Below are positions 54,257 through 61,977 of a stretch of DNA of 64,000 bases, in pieces (within the stretch, counting starts at the first letter, position 1; the number at the start of each line of letters is the position of its first letter). Source of the stretch: Chryseobacterium sp. MEBOG06 (lineage in GTDB: Bacteria; Bacteroidota; Bacteroidia; Flavobacteriales; Weeksellaceae). Below the pieces are notes generated by a model. The model had not been told where the DNA came from. It searched no databases and was given only the letters and a program-made list of their open reading frames with translations. The stretch is from positions 3,224,001 to 3,288,000 of the forward strand of contig NZ_CP084580.1 of assembly GCF_021869765.1 (NCBI RefSeq). The letters run 5' to 3'. The translations under genes and the position numbers were made by a program.

Positions 54257-55219
54257 ATGACAAACGAAATTAACTCAGTATTGAAGCCAACCCATTTTCC
54301 CAACCCTACTCTTATTTCAGTGAATGGTGTAGAACTGGAAGTTTTTGAAGCAGGTAAAGAGAATGCTGGAAAACCTATTGTACTCTGCCACGGCTTTCCG
54401 GAACATGCTTTTTCCTGGCGTCATCAGGTGCAGGCATTGGTTGCAAATGGGTATCACGTGATCATTCCCAATCAGAGAGGGTATGGCAACTCATCCCGTC
54501 CGACCGAAGTCACTGAATATGATATTGTACACCTGACGGATGACCTGGTCGCACTACTGGATTACTTTGGATATGAAGATGCCACTTTTGTTGGTCACGA
54601 TTGGGGAGCCAATGTTGTTTGGAACCTGGCACTACTGCATCCTAAGAGGGTAAATAAAATAATAAATCTGGCTTTGCCTTATCAGGAGCGCGGAGAACAA
54701 CCATGGATTGAGTTGATGGAAGCTATATTTGGAGGAGACTTCTATTTTGTTCACTTCAATCGACAGCCAGGAGTAGCAGATGCCATCATGAATGAAAACA
54801 CCTCTCAGTTCCTCCGTAACCTATTCCGCAAAAATGTACCTCCAGCACCACCGGAGCCCGGAATGCTGATGATCAATCTTGCAAGAGCAGAAAGTCCAAT
54901 GGGAGAACCCTTAATGGAAGACAGCGAATTGTCTGTATTTGTTTCTGCTTTCGAAGCATCAGGGTTTACAGGAAGTATAAACTGGTACAGAAACCTTGAT
55001 AGAAACTGGTACTTAATGGCAGACATACCCCCAATCATTCATCAGCCGACTCTTATGATATATGGTAAACAGGACACGATTCCCAAATCCGAAAACCTGA
55101 AAAATATTGTTCCTGATCTGGATATTGTGAGTCTGGATTGTGGCCATTGGATTCAACAGGAAAAGCCGGAAGAAACCACCCAAACAATTTTAAAATGGTT
55201 AGAACAACAGAACGATTAA
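54257..55219 (+). CDS. alpha/beta hydrolase, epoxide hydrolase-like
   Basis: 320 residues, no signal peptide. HGFPEHAFSWRHQ is the oxyanion HGxP motif (near 45-57). The nucleophile is Asp115 in FVGHDWGANVVWNL, which indicates epoxide hydrolase or haloalkane dehalogenase rather than esterase. A cap-domain Tyr is in SINWYRNLDRNWYLM, an acidic residue in MIYGKQDTIPKS, and the catalytic His in LDCGHWIQQEKPEE. Cytoplasmic; the substrate is unknown. It stands alone. Confidence 0.9.
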   Translation: MTNEINSVLKPTHFPNPTLISVNGVELEVFEAGKENAGKPIVLCHGFPEHAFSWRHQVQALVANGYHVIIPNQRGYGNSSRPTEVTEYDIVHLTDDLVALLDYFGYEDATFVGHDWGANVVWNLALLHPKRVNKIINLALPYQERGEQPWIELMEAIFGGDFYFVHFNRQPGVADAIMNENTSQFLRNLFRKNVPPAPPEPGMLMINLARAESPMGEPLMEDSELSVFVSAFEASGFTGSINWYRNLDRNWYLMADIPPIIHQPTLMIYGKQDTIPKSENLKNIVPDLDIVSLDCGHWIQQEKPEETTQTILKWLEQQND

Positions 55220-55598
55220 TAAGCAAGTAAAAAGATATTGTCCTCAAAGCCGGACAGATTGGAAACAATGGTTGGGAAAAACCACCAGGCCAAACAATCT
55301 GTTTGGCTTTATTACACCAACAAGTCTAGCCTTCCTTCAATAAGTTGGAGTAAAACCGTTGATGAACCACTTTGCTTCAGTTGGATTGACAATTATTCGT
55401 CTATAAAGCGAGATTGCTTTTATATAGATTTTTGAAATTTTATTTCTTTTTAGAAGTTGTGCGTTCGCTTTTTTATTTATTACCCCGCTCTCCGACGTCT
55501 CCCAACTTTGGAGATTTTATTTCAAACCAATAATTAAAACTCATTTCACCTTCTCACAAGAACCATAGAATTCCTTAAAAACGTCACTACAAAGGCCG
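55220..55598. other. 379-bp gap with a half-copy of the palindromic repeat
   Basis: No gene supported. 55484-55520 (CCCGCTCTCCGACGTCTCCC, then AACTTTGGAG) is the left arm of the palindromic repeat without its right arm. Confidence 0.55.
55484..55520. repeat. palindromic repeat, copy 4 (left arm only)
   Basis: CCCGCTCTCCGACGTCTCCC followed by AACTTTGGAG matches the consensus left arm; the sequence then diverges. Confidence 0.7.
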
Positions 55599-55832
55599 TA
55601 GGCCGTTCCAAAGACCCTCTAGGTACTTCCCTAACCCCCTCGAGGGTCTTCCCAAGGGGCTATACCCCCTTAAGGAACGGCCTATACCCCCTTACCTAAG
55701 GGGCTAGAACCACTTGTATAACGGGCTCGAGACACTTACCCAACGGGCTTCAGGCCGTTCTGCAAAGGCTATCACCCCTTACCATAGTCCCTGGAGGGGG
55801 TTATGAAACGGGGTGCAGGGAGATACTATACA
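55591..55832. other. GC-rich structured locus of unknown nature
   Basis: A ~240-bp block much richer in GC than its surroundings. An 11-bp stem TAGGCCGTTCC/GGAACGGCCTA (55599-55609 with 55674-55684) encloses two hairpins: AAGACCCTC/GAGGGTCTT (55611-55619 with 55642-55650) and AAGGGG/CCCCTT (55654-55671). Together they give a three-way junction. A further hairpin CCCCTTA/TAAGGGG is at 55688-55703, and AACGG/CCGTT near 55743-55760. Short words AACGGGCT and AAGGGGCTA recur. No ORF fits. It may be a structured RNA or a folded mobile DNA element. Confidence 0.6.
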
Positions 55833-55904
55833 ATATGTACACATTGTACACAATTGCGTACATATTGCATATGATGTGCAATTATGGATTTCCATACTAC
55901 AGTA

Positions 55905-55982
55905 CCCCTGCTCTCTGAAGCCTCCTGACTTTGGAGCAAGTGTAAAAGTAATATTTACTAGCACAAAGTCGGGAGACTTTGC
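55905..55982. repeat. palindromic ~90-bp repeat, copy 5
   Basis: Left arm AAGCCTCCTGACTTTGGAGC, right arm GCACAAAGTCGGGAGACTTT; the loop is shortened (AAGTGTAAAAGTAATATTTA). Confidence 0.8.
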
Positions 55983-55984
55983 AT

Positions 55985-56142
55985 CTAAATGTGATATTGA
56001 AGAAAACACCGTTAGGAAAATTAAAAATATTGCCTTAGGAACAGTAAAGACCGAATACAATATGTCTATAAAAACACTAGCAAAAATTTGTTGAAAGAAA
56101 GAAATTACTTTAGAAGAGTTTTTTAGAAAAATAAAAAAATAA
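55985..56142 (+). pseudogene. XRE/HTH regulator remnant
   Basis: After the repeat the frame reads KCDIEENTVRKIKNIALGTV, KTEYNMSIKTLAKIC, then a TGA, then KKEITLEEFFRKIKK and a stop. This is the second half of a small HTH_3 protein (compare the usual ...LAKICEALNITLEEFF). The first helix is replaced by the palindromic repeat, and an internal stop or short deletion breaks the rest. Confidence 0.6.
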
Positions 56143-56166
56143 AATCCCAATAATTATTGGGATTTT
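56141..56166. terminator. bidirectional terminator
   Basis: AAAATCCCAATAA and TTATTGGGATTTT form a perfect 26-bp palindrome between the HTH remnant and the convergent protease gene. Confidence 0.8.
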
Positions 56167-56170
56167 AGTC

Positions 56171-57292
56171 CTAGTTTAAATATTTTAAAATGTCTTTCTT
56201 TTCTAAGGTAAATTTTTTATGAGATTCATTTTCTATTGTAATAGATGTGTTTTGTTCGAGAAGTTCCTTTATTTTACAGAAATCTTCTGGATTCATTTTA
56301 GAAACATCAGTATTGTTTATTTTCACGATTTTATCCGTCAATTTTAAATCAGATAATTGAGGTATTTCAAGCTTGTTTACAATGATGAGACTATTGTCAA
56401 TAGGAGCGAATGCTACTCCGAAGCTTTGGTATTCAGGGGTTTTCTCGGTTTTTGCAAGAATAATTTTTTTGTTAATAAAATCAAGATCAACTAAATAATT
56501 CTCTATAAACCTTGTACCAATCAGATTAGGAGAATCTGAGCTGCTATCTATAATCTGATTACCAAGTTTTGTGTTATTGAACTCAACTTCCATCAGGTCA
56601 ACTTGTCTTTGTCCTTTGACAATACTGTTTAAAGATTGAGACAAAAGTCCTTCAAAAGTTAAAAAATTTTTATCTTTTATTTTGTCATAAGATTTCTGAT
56701 TAACTGTAAAGCCCATTCCTGAGCCAGTATCAAATATAAACTCAATATTTTGATTTCTTATTTTAGCATTGATTTTTGGAACACTTGTAAAATTTTCTTC
56801 TAAAAAAGGAATTGCTGCAATAATATTTGATTGCTCTTGAGATTTTTCAAAAACATTAATAGTTTTTGATTTAAAATCAATTCTCCACAATTTTTGTTTC
56901 ATCATATTAGCTCCAAATATTCCACTAATTTTCTTACATGCGCGACCACTCATCCAGCTAATATCTGCAAATGAAAAATTTAAATTTTTTATATTTAAAT
57001 CTGATATTTGTAGTTTATCCGTTGAAAAAACCTCCATCTTCGACTTTGCATTGTTGGCGTCTACTGCTTCAAAAATAGTCTTGCTTTTCTTTTCATTTAA
57101 TTGATCTTTTAATTCAGATGAAATAATAGTAAAAGCTCCGGAATCAAAAATGAAATTATGAGGAGTATTTTTAATATTTACACTAACGACAATTTTTCCA
57201 TCAATCAGTTCGAAAGGTATTGTAGTTGCGTTAAAAAAGAAAGGAAATAATATTGATGCAAATAAAAATAAATGTTTTTGAAGATTTCTCAT
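56171..57292 (-). CDS. retropepsin-like aspartic protease with PDZ-like C-terminus
   Basis: 373 residues from the ATG at 57292. Signal peptide (LFLFASILFPFFFNATT). Two tandem aspartyl-protease units each have the catalytic motif: HNFIFDSGAFTIIS (Asp50, in DSG form) and IEFIFDTGSGMGFTV (Asp near 185, DTG). The C-terminus (DKIVKINNTDVSKMNPEDFC) is PDZ-like. Periplasmic single-chain retropepsins of this kind occur across Bacteroidota. It is the last gene of a run of small-peptide and GLPGLI genes on this strand and may process a product of that run (inference). Confidence 0.85.
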   Translation of the reverse strand: MRNLQKHLFLFASILFPFFFNATTIPFELIDGKIVVSVNIKNTPHNFIFDSGAFTIISSELKDQLNEKKSKTIFEAVDANNAKSKMEVFSTDKLQISDLNIKNLNFSFADISWMSGRACKKISGIFGANMMKQKLWRIDFKSKTINVFEKSQEQSNIIAAIPFLEENFTSVPKINAKIRNQNIEFIFDTGSGMGFTVNQKSYDKIKDKNFLTFEGLLSQSLNSIVKGQRQVDLMEVEFNNTKLGNQIIDSSSDSPNLIGTRFIENYLVDLDFINKKIILAKTEKTPEYQSFGVAFAPIDNSLIIVNKLEIPQLSDLKLTDKIVKINNTDVSKMNPEDFCKIKELLEQNTSITIENESHKKFTLEKKDILKYLN

Positions 57293-57330
57293 TTTATATT
57301 GATCTTTGATGTCAAACAAATATAGAAATA

Positions 57331-57357
57331 AAAAATAAAGACTGCCAAGAAGGCAGC
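57331..57357 (-). terminator. terminator of the 128-residue protein gene
   Basis: On the minus strand GGCTGCC and GGCAGTC pair around TTCTT and are followed by TTTATTTTTT, 12 bp after the stop. Confidence 0.75.
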
Positions 57358-57368
57358 CTCTTATTAAA

Positions 57369-57755
57369 TTACCAAGTCCACTTGATTCCTACAGAACCTG
57401 TTACAGTTGTAGCACCAGTTTGTGGGTTCGTTGTTGTACTTACATTCGTTGAAACTTCTTTTTTCTTTTTTCCTCTTGCGGCAAAAGCTGAAGGAGGCGT
57501 TGTATCCTGCATTTCAACAGGAATCTGTCCTAAGAATCCGATTGCCAAACTGAATCCTGTTACTCTGATGTCAACAAGTTCAAGTTCTTTTAAATAAGCT
57601 TGTTGCTCTTCAGACATTTCGAAGTTTTCAGAAATAAATTCAACCGGGTTGCTAGAAACATATTCCGCAACTTTTAATCTTTCGTCGATTGATAATGCGT
57701 TCAACTCTTTTTGTTTTGACTGCACTCCTTCCGGAGTAAATGGAAATTTTTTCAT
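57369..57755 (-). CDS. small uncharacterised protein with Ser/Thr-rich tail
   Basis: 128 residues, no signal peptide. The N-terminal ~70 residues are acidic and helical (FTPEGVQSKQKELNALSIDE, FISENFEMSEEQQAYLKELE). A basic patch ARGKKKKEVS follows, and then a Thr/Gly-rich tail TNVSTTTNPQTGATTVTGSV ending GIKWTW. The division into an acidic leader and a compositionally odd tail is reminiscent of peptide precursors (leader plus core), but no modification enzyme is adjacent. I do not recognise the family. Own terminator. Confidence 0.6.
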   Translation of the reverse strand: MKKFPFTPEGVQSKQKELNALSIDERLKVAEYVSSNPVEFISENFEMSEEQQAYLKELELVDIRVTGFSLAIGFLGQIPVEMQDTTPPSAFAARGKKKKEVSTNVSTTTNPQTGATTVTGSVGIKWTW

Positions 57756-57902
57756 AATGATTTGGTTTGGTTAATTTGGTTATTAATTAGGTTAACATTG
57801 GAAGAGCTCTTATCCTTTTTCTTACTGATACAAAGATAGTTTTGCATGGCGACAGAACTCGTCGTGTTAAAATTTAATTGATGTTTTTTGATGTTTTTTA
57901 GG

Positions 57903-57931
57903 AAAAAAATAAGGCTGTCTCGAAGACAGCC
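57903..57931 (-). terminator. terminator on the minus strand after the GLPGLI gene
   Basis: GGCTGTCT/AGACAGCC with a 3-nt loop, followed on the minus strand by TTATTTTTTT. It abuts repeat copy 6, which lies between it and the gene end at 58036. Confidence 0.7.
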
Positions 57932-58022
57932 CGCTCTCCGAAGTCTCCTGACTTTGGAGCAAACTTAAAGGAAATAATCCTCTCACTACTAGCTCAAAGT
58001 CGGGAGACTTTGCCACAGCGGG
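57930..58022. repeat. palindromic ~90-bp repeat, copy 6 (closest to consensus)
   Basis: It has the complete arms AAGTCTCCTGACTTTGGAGC and AGCTCAAAGTCGGGAGACTT, the loop AAACTTAAAGGAAATAATCC, and the outer ends CCCGCT / AGCGGG. Confidence 0.88.
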
Positions 58023-58035
58023 AATGCTTTTATCA

Positions 58036-58818
58036 TTAATGAATTGTCAATTCTATAGGATTATATTGTTTTGCTCTTTCTGCAGATTTTTTTCTCAACA
58101 TATTCAAGGTTTCTTTATCCTCAATATAGTCATTGAATTGGTTTTGATCAGCAATTTCTTTCCGTTGATAATCAAAAATTTTAGTTTTTTCAACAAATTT
58201 TGCACCTTCTGTATTCATATTTGCTGATTTGCATAGATACTTTCTTTTTCCAAACTTATATAATGTATAATGATAATCATTATTATCATCATATACTTCT
58301 AAAATGAGTCCAGGTAACTTGTTGAATTTATATGGACCAAATGGAAAAGGAATATCCTTAGCAAACCAAGCTATCCAAGTTCTACCATATTTCTTTGTAG
58401 TAGCTTTTTGAGTTTTATACTTTCCGATTGTTTTGTATTCATTTACTAATTTCCAATTTATATCATTGGTTTCTTCGTATTTAAAATTTTTATTTGCAAT
58501 GGGAGCAGTAACATATATTTTTCCATCCGTCGTGCCAATATTTTCACGAAAGAAAGTAAAGTATTTACCATTACTGCTATTATTATCGTCCAGCTTTTTT
58601 TCATATCTTAAAGAATCTCCTATATATTTGTTCATATTTTTAAAGTAGGATTCTTTTTCATTTATTAACAATGCAAATGCTGCTTCTTCAATTTTTGCAT
58701 TCGGAATATTTAGTAATTTATACTGTAATTTATAATCAGCCTCATAAATAACATTAAAGCTTGTTTGTGAAAATAGTTTAACAGATAACAGGATGAAGAC
58801 TATTGCAAGTTTATTCAT
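58036..58818 (-). CDS. GLPGLI family protein
   Basis: 260 residues. Signal peptide (KLAIVFILLSVKLFSQ). The family motif appears as NKLPGLILEVYDDNNDYHYT (near residue 165), after IAWFAKDIPFPFGPYKF, the usual W-F-t-xx-IPxxxGPxxF box. GLPGLI proteins are exported Bacteroidota proteins of unknown role that occur in tandem and often with small peptides or TonB-dependent receptors. A second copy lies at 59100-59903. Confidence 0.9.
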   Translation of the reverse strand: MNKLAIVFILLSVKLFSQTSFNVIYEADYKLQYKLLNIPNAKIEEAAFALLINEKESYFKNMNKYIGDSLRYEKKLDDNNSSNGKYFTFFRENIGTTDGKIYVTAPIANKNFKYEETNDINWKLVNEYKTIGKYKTQKATTKKYGRTWIAWFAKDIPFPFGPYKFNKLPGLILEVYDDNNDYHYTLYKFGKRKYLCKSANMNTEGAKFVEKTKIFDYQRKEIADQNQFNDYIEDKETLNMLRKKSAERAKQYNPIELTIH

Positions 58819-58880
58819 AATATAAGAGTAATAAATCCATAAAATTAATTATGGATTTATAATTTAGATTGATTAAATGT

Positions 58881-59075
58881 TTAATGGGTATATAAAACTA
58901 CATCGGCAAATGTTCCACAAACTGCAAGATTAATAGACTCACAGATATTTTCAATATGTGCCAAAGATCCAGAAGCTCCGTTTACCATTAAAATTTGACC
59001 ACACGAGGTTCTGAAGGGAAATGCGCTTGCTATACCAGCGATGAATAAAGCACCTACTAATAATGTTTTTTTCAT
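58881..59075 (-). CDS. short secreted peptide, 64 residues
   Basis: Signal peptide MKKTLLVGALFIAGIASAFP, then about 44 residues with three cysteines (TSCGQ, ENICES, AVCGT). It is between two GLPGLI genes, 24 bp after the upstream one, so probably in the same transcript. It is likely an exported disulfide-containing peptide. Family not recognised; ligand, toxin or pheromone are all possible. Confidence 0.65.
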   Translation of the reverse strand: MKKTLLVGALFIAGIASAFPFRTSCGQILMVNGASGSLAHIENICESINLAVCGTFADVVLYTH

Positions 59076-59099
59076 AATCGAAATATTTAAAATTAAAGT

Positions 59100-59903
59100 T
59101 TAGTCAAGAAATGTATTCATTTTTTTTAACCGATCAGACATTATTTTTGTCCTATCATTTCCGTTAGAATCTACGATTTTTAAATTTCCATTATACATTG
59201 ACGGATTTTCGGTATAATTTTTCCTCGCTTCTAAAAACTGTTGCTTAGATTTTGTTTTTACATCGTTACCATAATTTAATGGTTCGATTAATTCATCAGA
59301 TTTTTTAATTTCAGTTGCGTATATTTCTATTGTCTTATTTTTATTATAGACTTCAAGCACCAATCCAGAAAGACCTTTAAATCTAAATGGTCCATCGGGA
59401 ATTTCAATGTCATTTGTAAACCAAGCAAAATAAATATCACCTGTGTCTGTTATTGCTTTTGCTAATCGGGTTTTAAACCCTTTTATATCCTTTGTATCCT
59501 TTAAAATTTCCCATTGCAATTTGGGTTCCTCATAGGTAAATATATATTTTCCAACCGGAAGAGATACCAGTAATTTTTCATTTGTTTTATAAACACTTCC
59601 TACTGATTTCGGGTATTTAGGAATTGCACCTGCATTTGTACTTATCGTTTCTTTTGATGTTCCGTTATAAAATGATTTTGCCTCACGACTAAAATAAACT
59701 GATTCCATATTATTGCATAATAAGGTTGATGCATAAATATTTACCTTATCTCTACTTAGGCTATCAGATATCATTTTTGTCTCATAATTAACTTCCATCA
59801 CAGCTTTATTGTTTTGAGCAGATAACGTAATAAAACCAGGTATTAAGCAAAATGAATATAAAATACTTTTCATTTGTAAAATTCTATTATATGTAATATA
59901 CAC
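59100..59903 (-). CDS. GLPGLI family protein (second copy)
   Basis: 267 residues in this frame. MYITYNRILQMKSILYSFCL contains a second Met (MKSILY, residue 11) that gives a proper signal peptide (SILYSFCLIPGFITLSAQ), so the start at 59873 is more likely. The motif box is FAWFTNDIEIPDGPFRFKGL, then SGLVLEVYNKNKTIEIYATE. Exported, role unknown. It follows a small HTH gene by 8 bp and precedes the 64-residue peptide, forming a run of small exported proteins. Confidence 0.87.
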   Translation of the reverse strand: MYITYNRILQMKSILYSFCLIPGFITLSAQNNKAVMEVNYETKMISDSLSRDKVNIYASTLLCNNMESVYFSREAKSFYNGTSKETISTNAGAIPKYPKSVGSVYKTNEKLLVSLPVGKYIFTYEEPKLQWEILKDTKDIKGFKTRLAKAITDTGDIYFAWFTNDIEIPDGPFRFKGLSGLVLEVYNKNKTIEIYATEIKKSDELIEPLNYGNDVKTKSKQQFLEARKNYTENPSMYNGNLKIVDSNGNDRTKIMSDRLKKMNTFLD

Positions 59904-59911
59904 TATAAAAC

Positions 59912-60142
59912 TTATTCACCATTATAGGATTTCGTATTTACTAAAACTTTATTATTATGTAGAATACATGCAAGGTGAAAAAGGGTTTTAGCTTCATAAA
60001 ATTCTTTAATTTTATTTAAACGCTTTTCAAATGAGCTTAAACTGCTTGGCTTAATACCGTCATTTTTTAATCTTTCGGATATTTCATTCTGACAAAAACC
60101 TTCTTGAAGATACTTAATAATCAATTTTTCTATTTCATCCAT
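59912..60142 (-). CDS. small LuxR-like helix-turn-helix protein
   Basis: 76 residues: LIIKYLQEGFCQNEISERLK, then KPSSLSSFEKRLNKIKEFYE and AKTLFHLACILHNN. The layout is that of a GerE/LuxR-type DNA-binding domain without a receiver domain. The gene is 8 bp before the GLPGLI gene and is probably the regulator and first gene of the GLPGLI/peptide operon. Confidence 0.72.
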   Translation of the reverse strand: MDEIEKLIIKYLQEGFCQNEISERLKNDGIKPSSLSSFEKRLNKIKEFYEAKTLFHLACILHNNKVLVNTKSYNGE

Positions 60143-60185
60143 GAAGTAAAATTAAAATCCATGCTATTTTTTACCTTACAGAATC

Positions 60186-60254
60186 CTGCTCTCCGAAGTC
60201 TCCTGACTTTGGAGCAAGTTTAAATGAAATAATCCTATTTACCAGCTCAAAGTC
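60186..60254. repeat. palindromic repeat, copy 7 (right arm truncated)
   Basis: Full left arm AAGTCTCCTGACTTTGGAGC and loop; the right arm stops after AGCTCAAAGTC and joins the OmpA downstream sequence. Confidence 0.8.
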
Positions 60255-60282
60255 TCACAACCTATTCAACAGAAATTAAAAC

Positions 60283-60314
60283 AAAAAAATCCCAGCTTTC
60301 GTTGGGATTTTTTT
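60283..60314 (-). terminator. terminator of the OmpA lipoprotein gene
   Basis: The stem AAATCCCAGC / GTTGGGATTT with T runs on both strands, 43 bp after the stop codon. Confidence 0.8.
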
Positions 60315-60356
60315 AAGCAAAAGAATATCTAATCCTATGTTCTTATAGGTTTTATC

Positions 60357-61363
60357 TTACTTTTTCACCAGCTCTACTCTACGGTTTTGTGCCTTCCCTT
60401 CTTCAGAACCATTATCTGCAATCGGGCTTTTGCTGCCGAAGCCTTCTGCTGAAAGTCTTGATTTATCTATCCCTGAAGTGGTTATCGCATTCAATACAGC
60501 TGCAGCACGGTCTTTTGACAGTTGGATATTATGGGCATCATTTCCGCTGTTATCCGTATATCCGTTAATAGCAAGTTTTAGACTGTTGTCGTTTTTCAGA
60601 ACTTTTGTTATTTCATCTACGGCTGTTTTACCATCTGTCTTCAAACTCGCTTTATCTGTATCAAAATTAATATGCAATACGGCCTTGCCTGTTGCATCTA
60701 ATTCTTTTTTATGTCATCAGATTTTACTATTGAAATCGTTTGCTCAAACGGTGCTTTCTGTAGAATTTGTATTACTCCAACCCCCGTATTTCCAGATACC
60801 TGAATATAAATATCATCGCCATTTGGCCTTCTTATGACATATACTTTTACGGGTTCATTCCAATAATCTATAGAACCTTCCTCGCCAAAGTATTTGGCTT
60901 CCTGTTTTATTCTGTCAAGCTCTTGCTGAGAGACTTTACCATCAAATATTTTTACACCGCCTAATTTTGTAATGGCGTCATCATAGCTTTTCAAAAAATA
61001 CGGCAATGACCAATCTTCTTTATTGCTTTTCTCTTTTTCCACATACGTTTTCCACACTTTTCCTTCTATTGGCGTCATTAAACCGTTAAGCGGAACAAAA
61101 AGCATGTCATAACTTCTTTGTACCGGTTTGTTTTGGAACTCCAGTCCTTTGGGTAAACTGAAAAAGGGAAAATCACCTACCTCAGCCGTGGAAACCGGCA
61201 CAGAGTTAATATCAAATTGAGCTGTCCCTCCTGGAGATTTTTCTGTAGCTGTAGTATTTTCTATGGCGACAGTATCTTTTGCAGCATTTGCTTTTTGTTC
61301 AGCTTTTTTGTTACAAGCAGCAAGCAAAGTGCCTATTGATAGAATAATCAGTGTCTTCTTCAT
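60357..61363 (-). pseudogene. OmpA-family lipoprotein, frameshifted in a 6-base A/T run
   Basis: A lipoprotein signal (IILSIGTLLAACNKKAEQ) starts at the ATG at 61363. An N-terminal domain of ~220 residues ends SIVKSDDIKKN at a TAG (60698). In the next frame the sequence continues ELDATGKAVLHINFDTDKAS, and the OmpA peptidoglycan-binding domain follows (LKLAINGYTDNSGNDAHNIQ, LSKDRAAAVLNAI, KAQNRRVELVKK). One extra base in the T6 run at 60705-60710 restores a ~335-residue protein. Without it the product lacks its cell-wall anchor. Pieces of its 3' end recur at 51.7 and 52.9 kb. Confidence 0.85.
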
Positions 61364-61569
61364 TTTAATAGTTTTATTTTTTTGGTGTATAATTTTTTTA
61401 AATAATGAAAGATAAAACAACACAAATCTTTCTTCATCAGAATCGTTCTGTATATTTTTATACTGTACTATTTTTGCGGCACTAACTTACAAATAAAATG
61501 CGAATGGAATCCTTTAGCTCCAAGGATTTTTTGATTAAAAAGATAATGTACAAATGACGTGTTTTTCTG

Positions 61570-61730
61570 GCGCAAAGTTTTAGCTTCATTATGCATTTTC
61601 AGAGAGCAAAGGCTGAAATCAACTTCGTTGATTCGTCGAAGCGTACGGGTAAGCATACCGCTTCACCAGCGACGAAGCTGCATCCCTTTGCCCACTTACA
61701 ATAAAGCGGGATTATTCATCAACTTTGCGC
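61570..61730. repeat. 161-bp element with 10-bp terminal inverted repeats
   Basis: GCGCAAAGTT at the left and AACTTTGCGC at the right are perfect inverse complements. The interior is GC-richer than its flanks, with repeated CTTCG/CGAAG words that can pair. It resembles a small non-autonomous element; no clear target duplication is seen. Confidence 0.45.
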
Positions 61731-61776
61731 TAATTTTTTAATTTAAAAAAAATTTCAGACACGATCTATTAGGTTT

Positions 61777-61860
61777 CCCCTAGCTCTATAAAGTATCTGA
61801 CTTTGGAGCAAGTTTAAAGGAAATGATCTTTTTACTAACTCAATGTTCGGAGACTTTGCA
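61777..61860. repeat. palindromic repeat, copy 8 (diverged)
   Basis: It contains TCTGACTTTGGAGCAAGTTT, then AAAGGAAATGATC and CAATGTTCGGAGACTTTGCA. Both arms are recognisable but mutated. Confidence 0.7.
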
Positions 61861-61977
61861 ACAGAATTCGCAGATCTACAAATACAAGTATTCTATAGCA
61901 TAGATATAATGGTATTCCCCAAATAAACAGAATGAAAATCGGAAAACAGATTCTTCACAACTTTCCTTATGATCAAT

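Larger units (their letters stand above)
61424..61977. other. intergenic region with two repeat elements
   Basis: No gene supported. It contains a 161-bp element with inverted ends (61570-61730) and copy 8 of the palindromic repeat (61777-61860). Confidence 0.6.

Noticed and set aside
55813..56094. A 93-residue protein spanning the palindromic repeat
   Set aside because: The frame only runs through the repeat by chance; just its last ~35 residues resemble an HTH protein, so it was annotated as a remnant.
50264..61860. CRISPR array
   Set aside because: The repeated ~90-bp units are palindromic, spaced by kilobases of genes and vary in sequence; there are no regular spacers and no cas genes.
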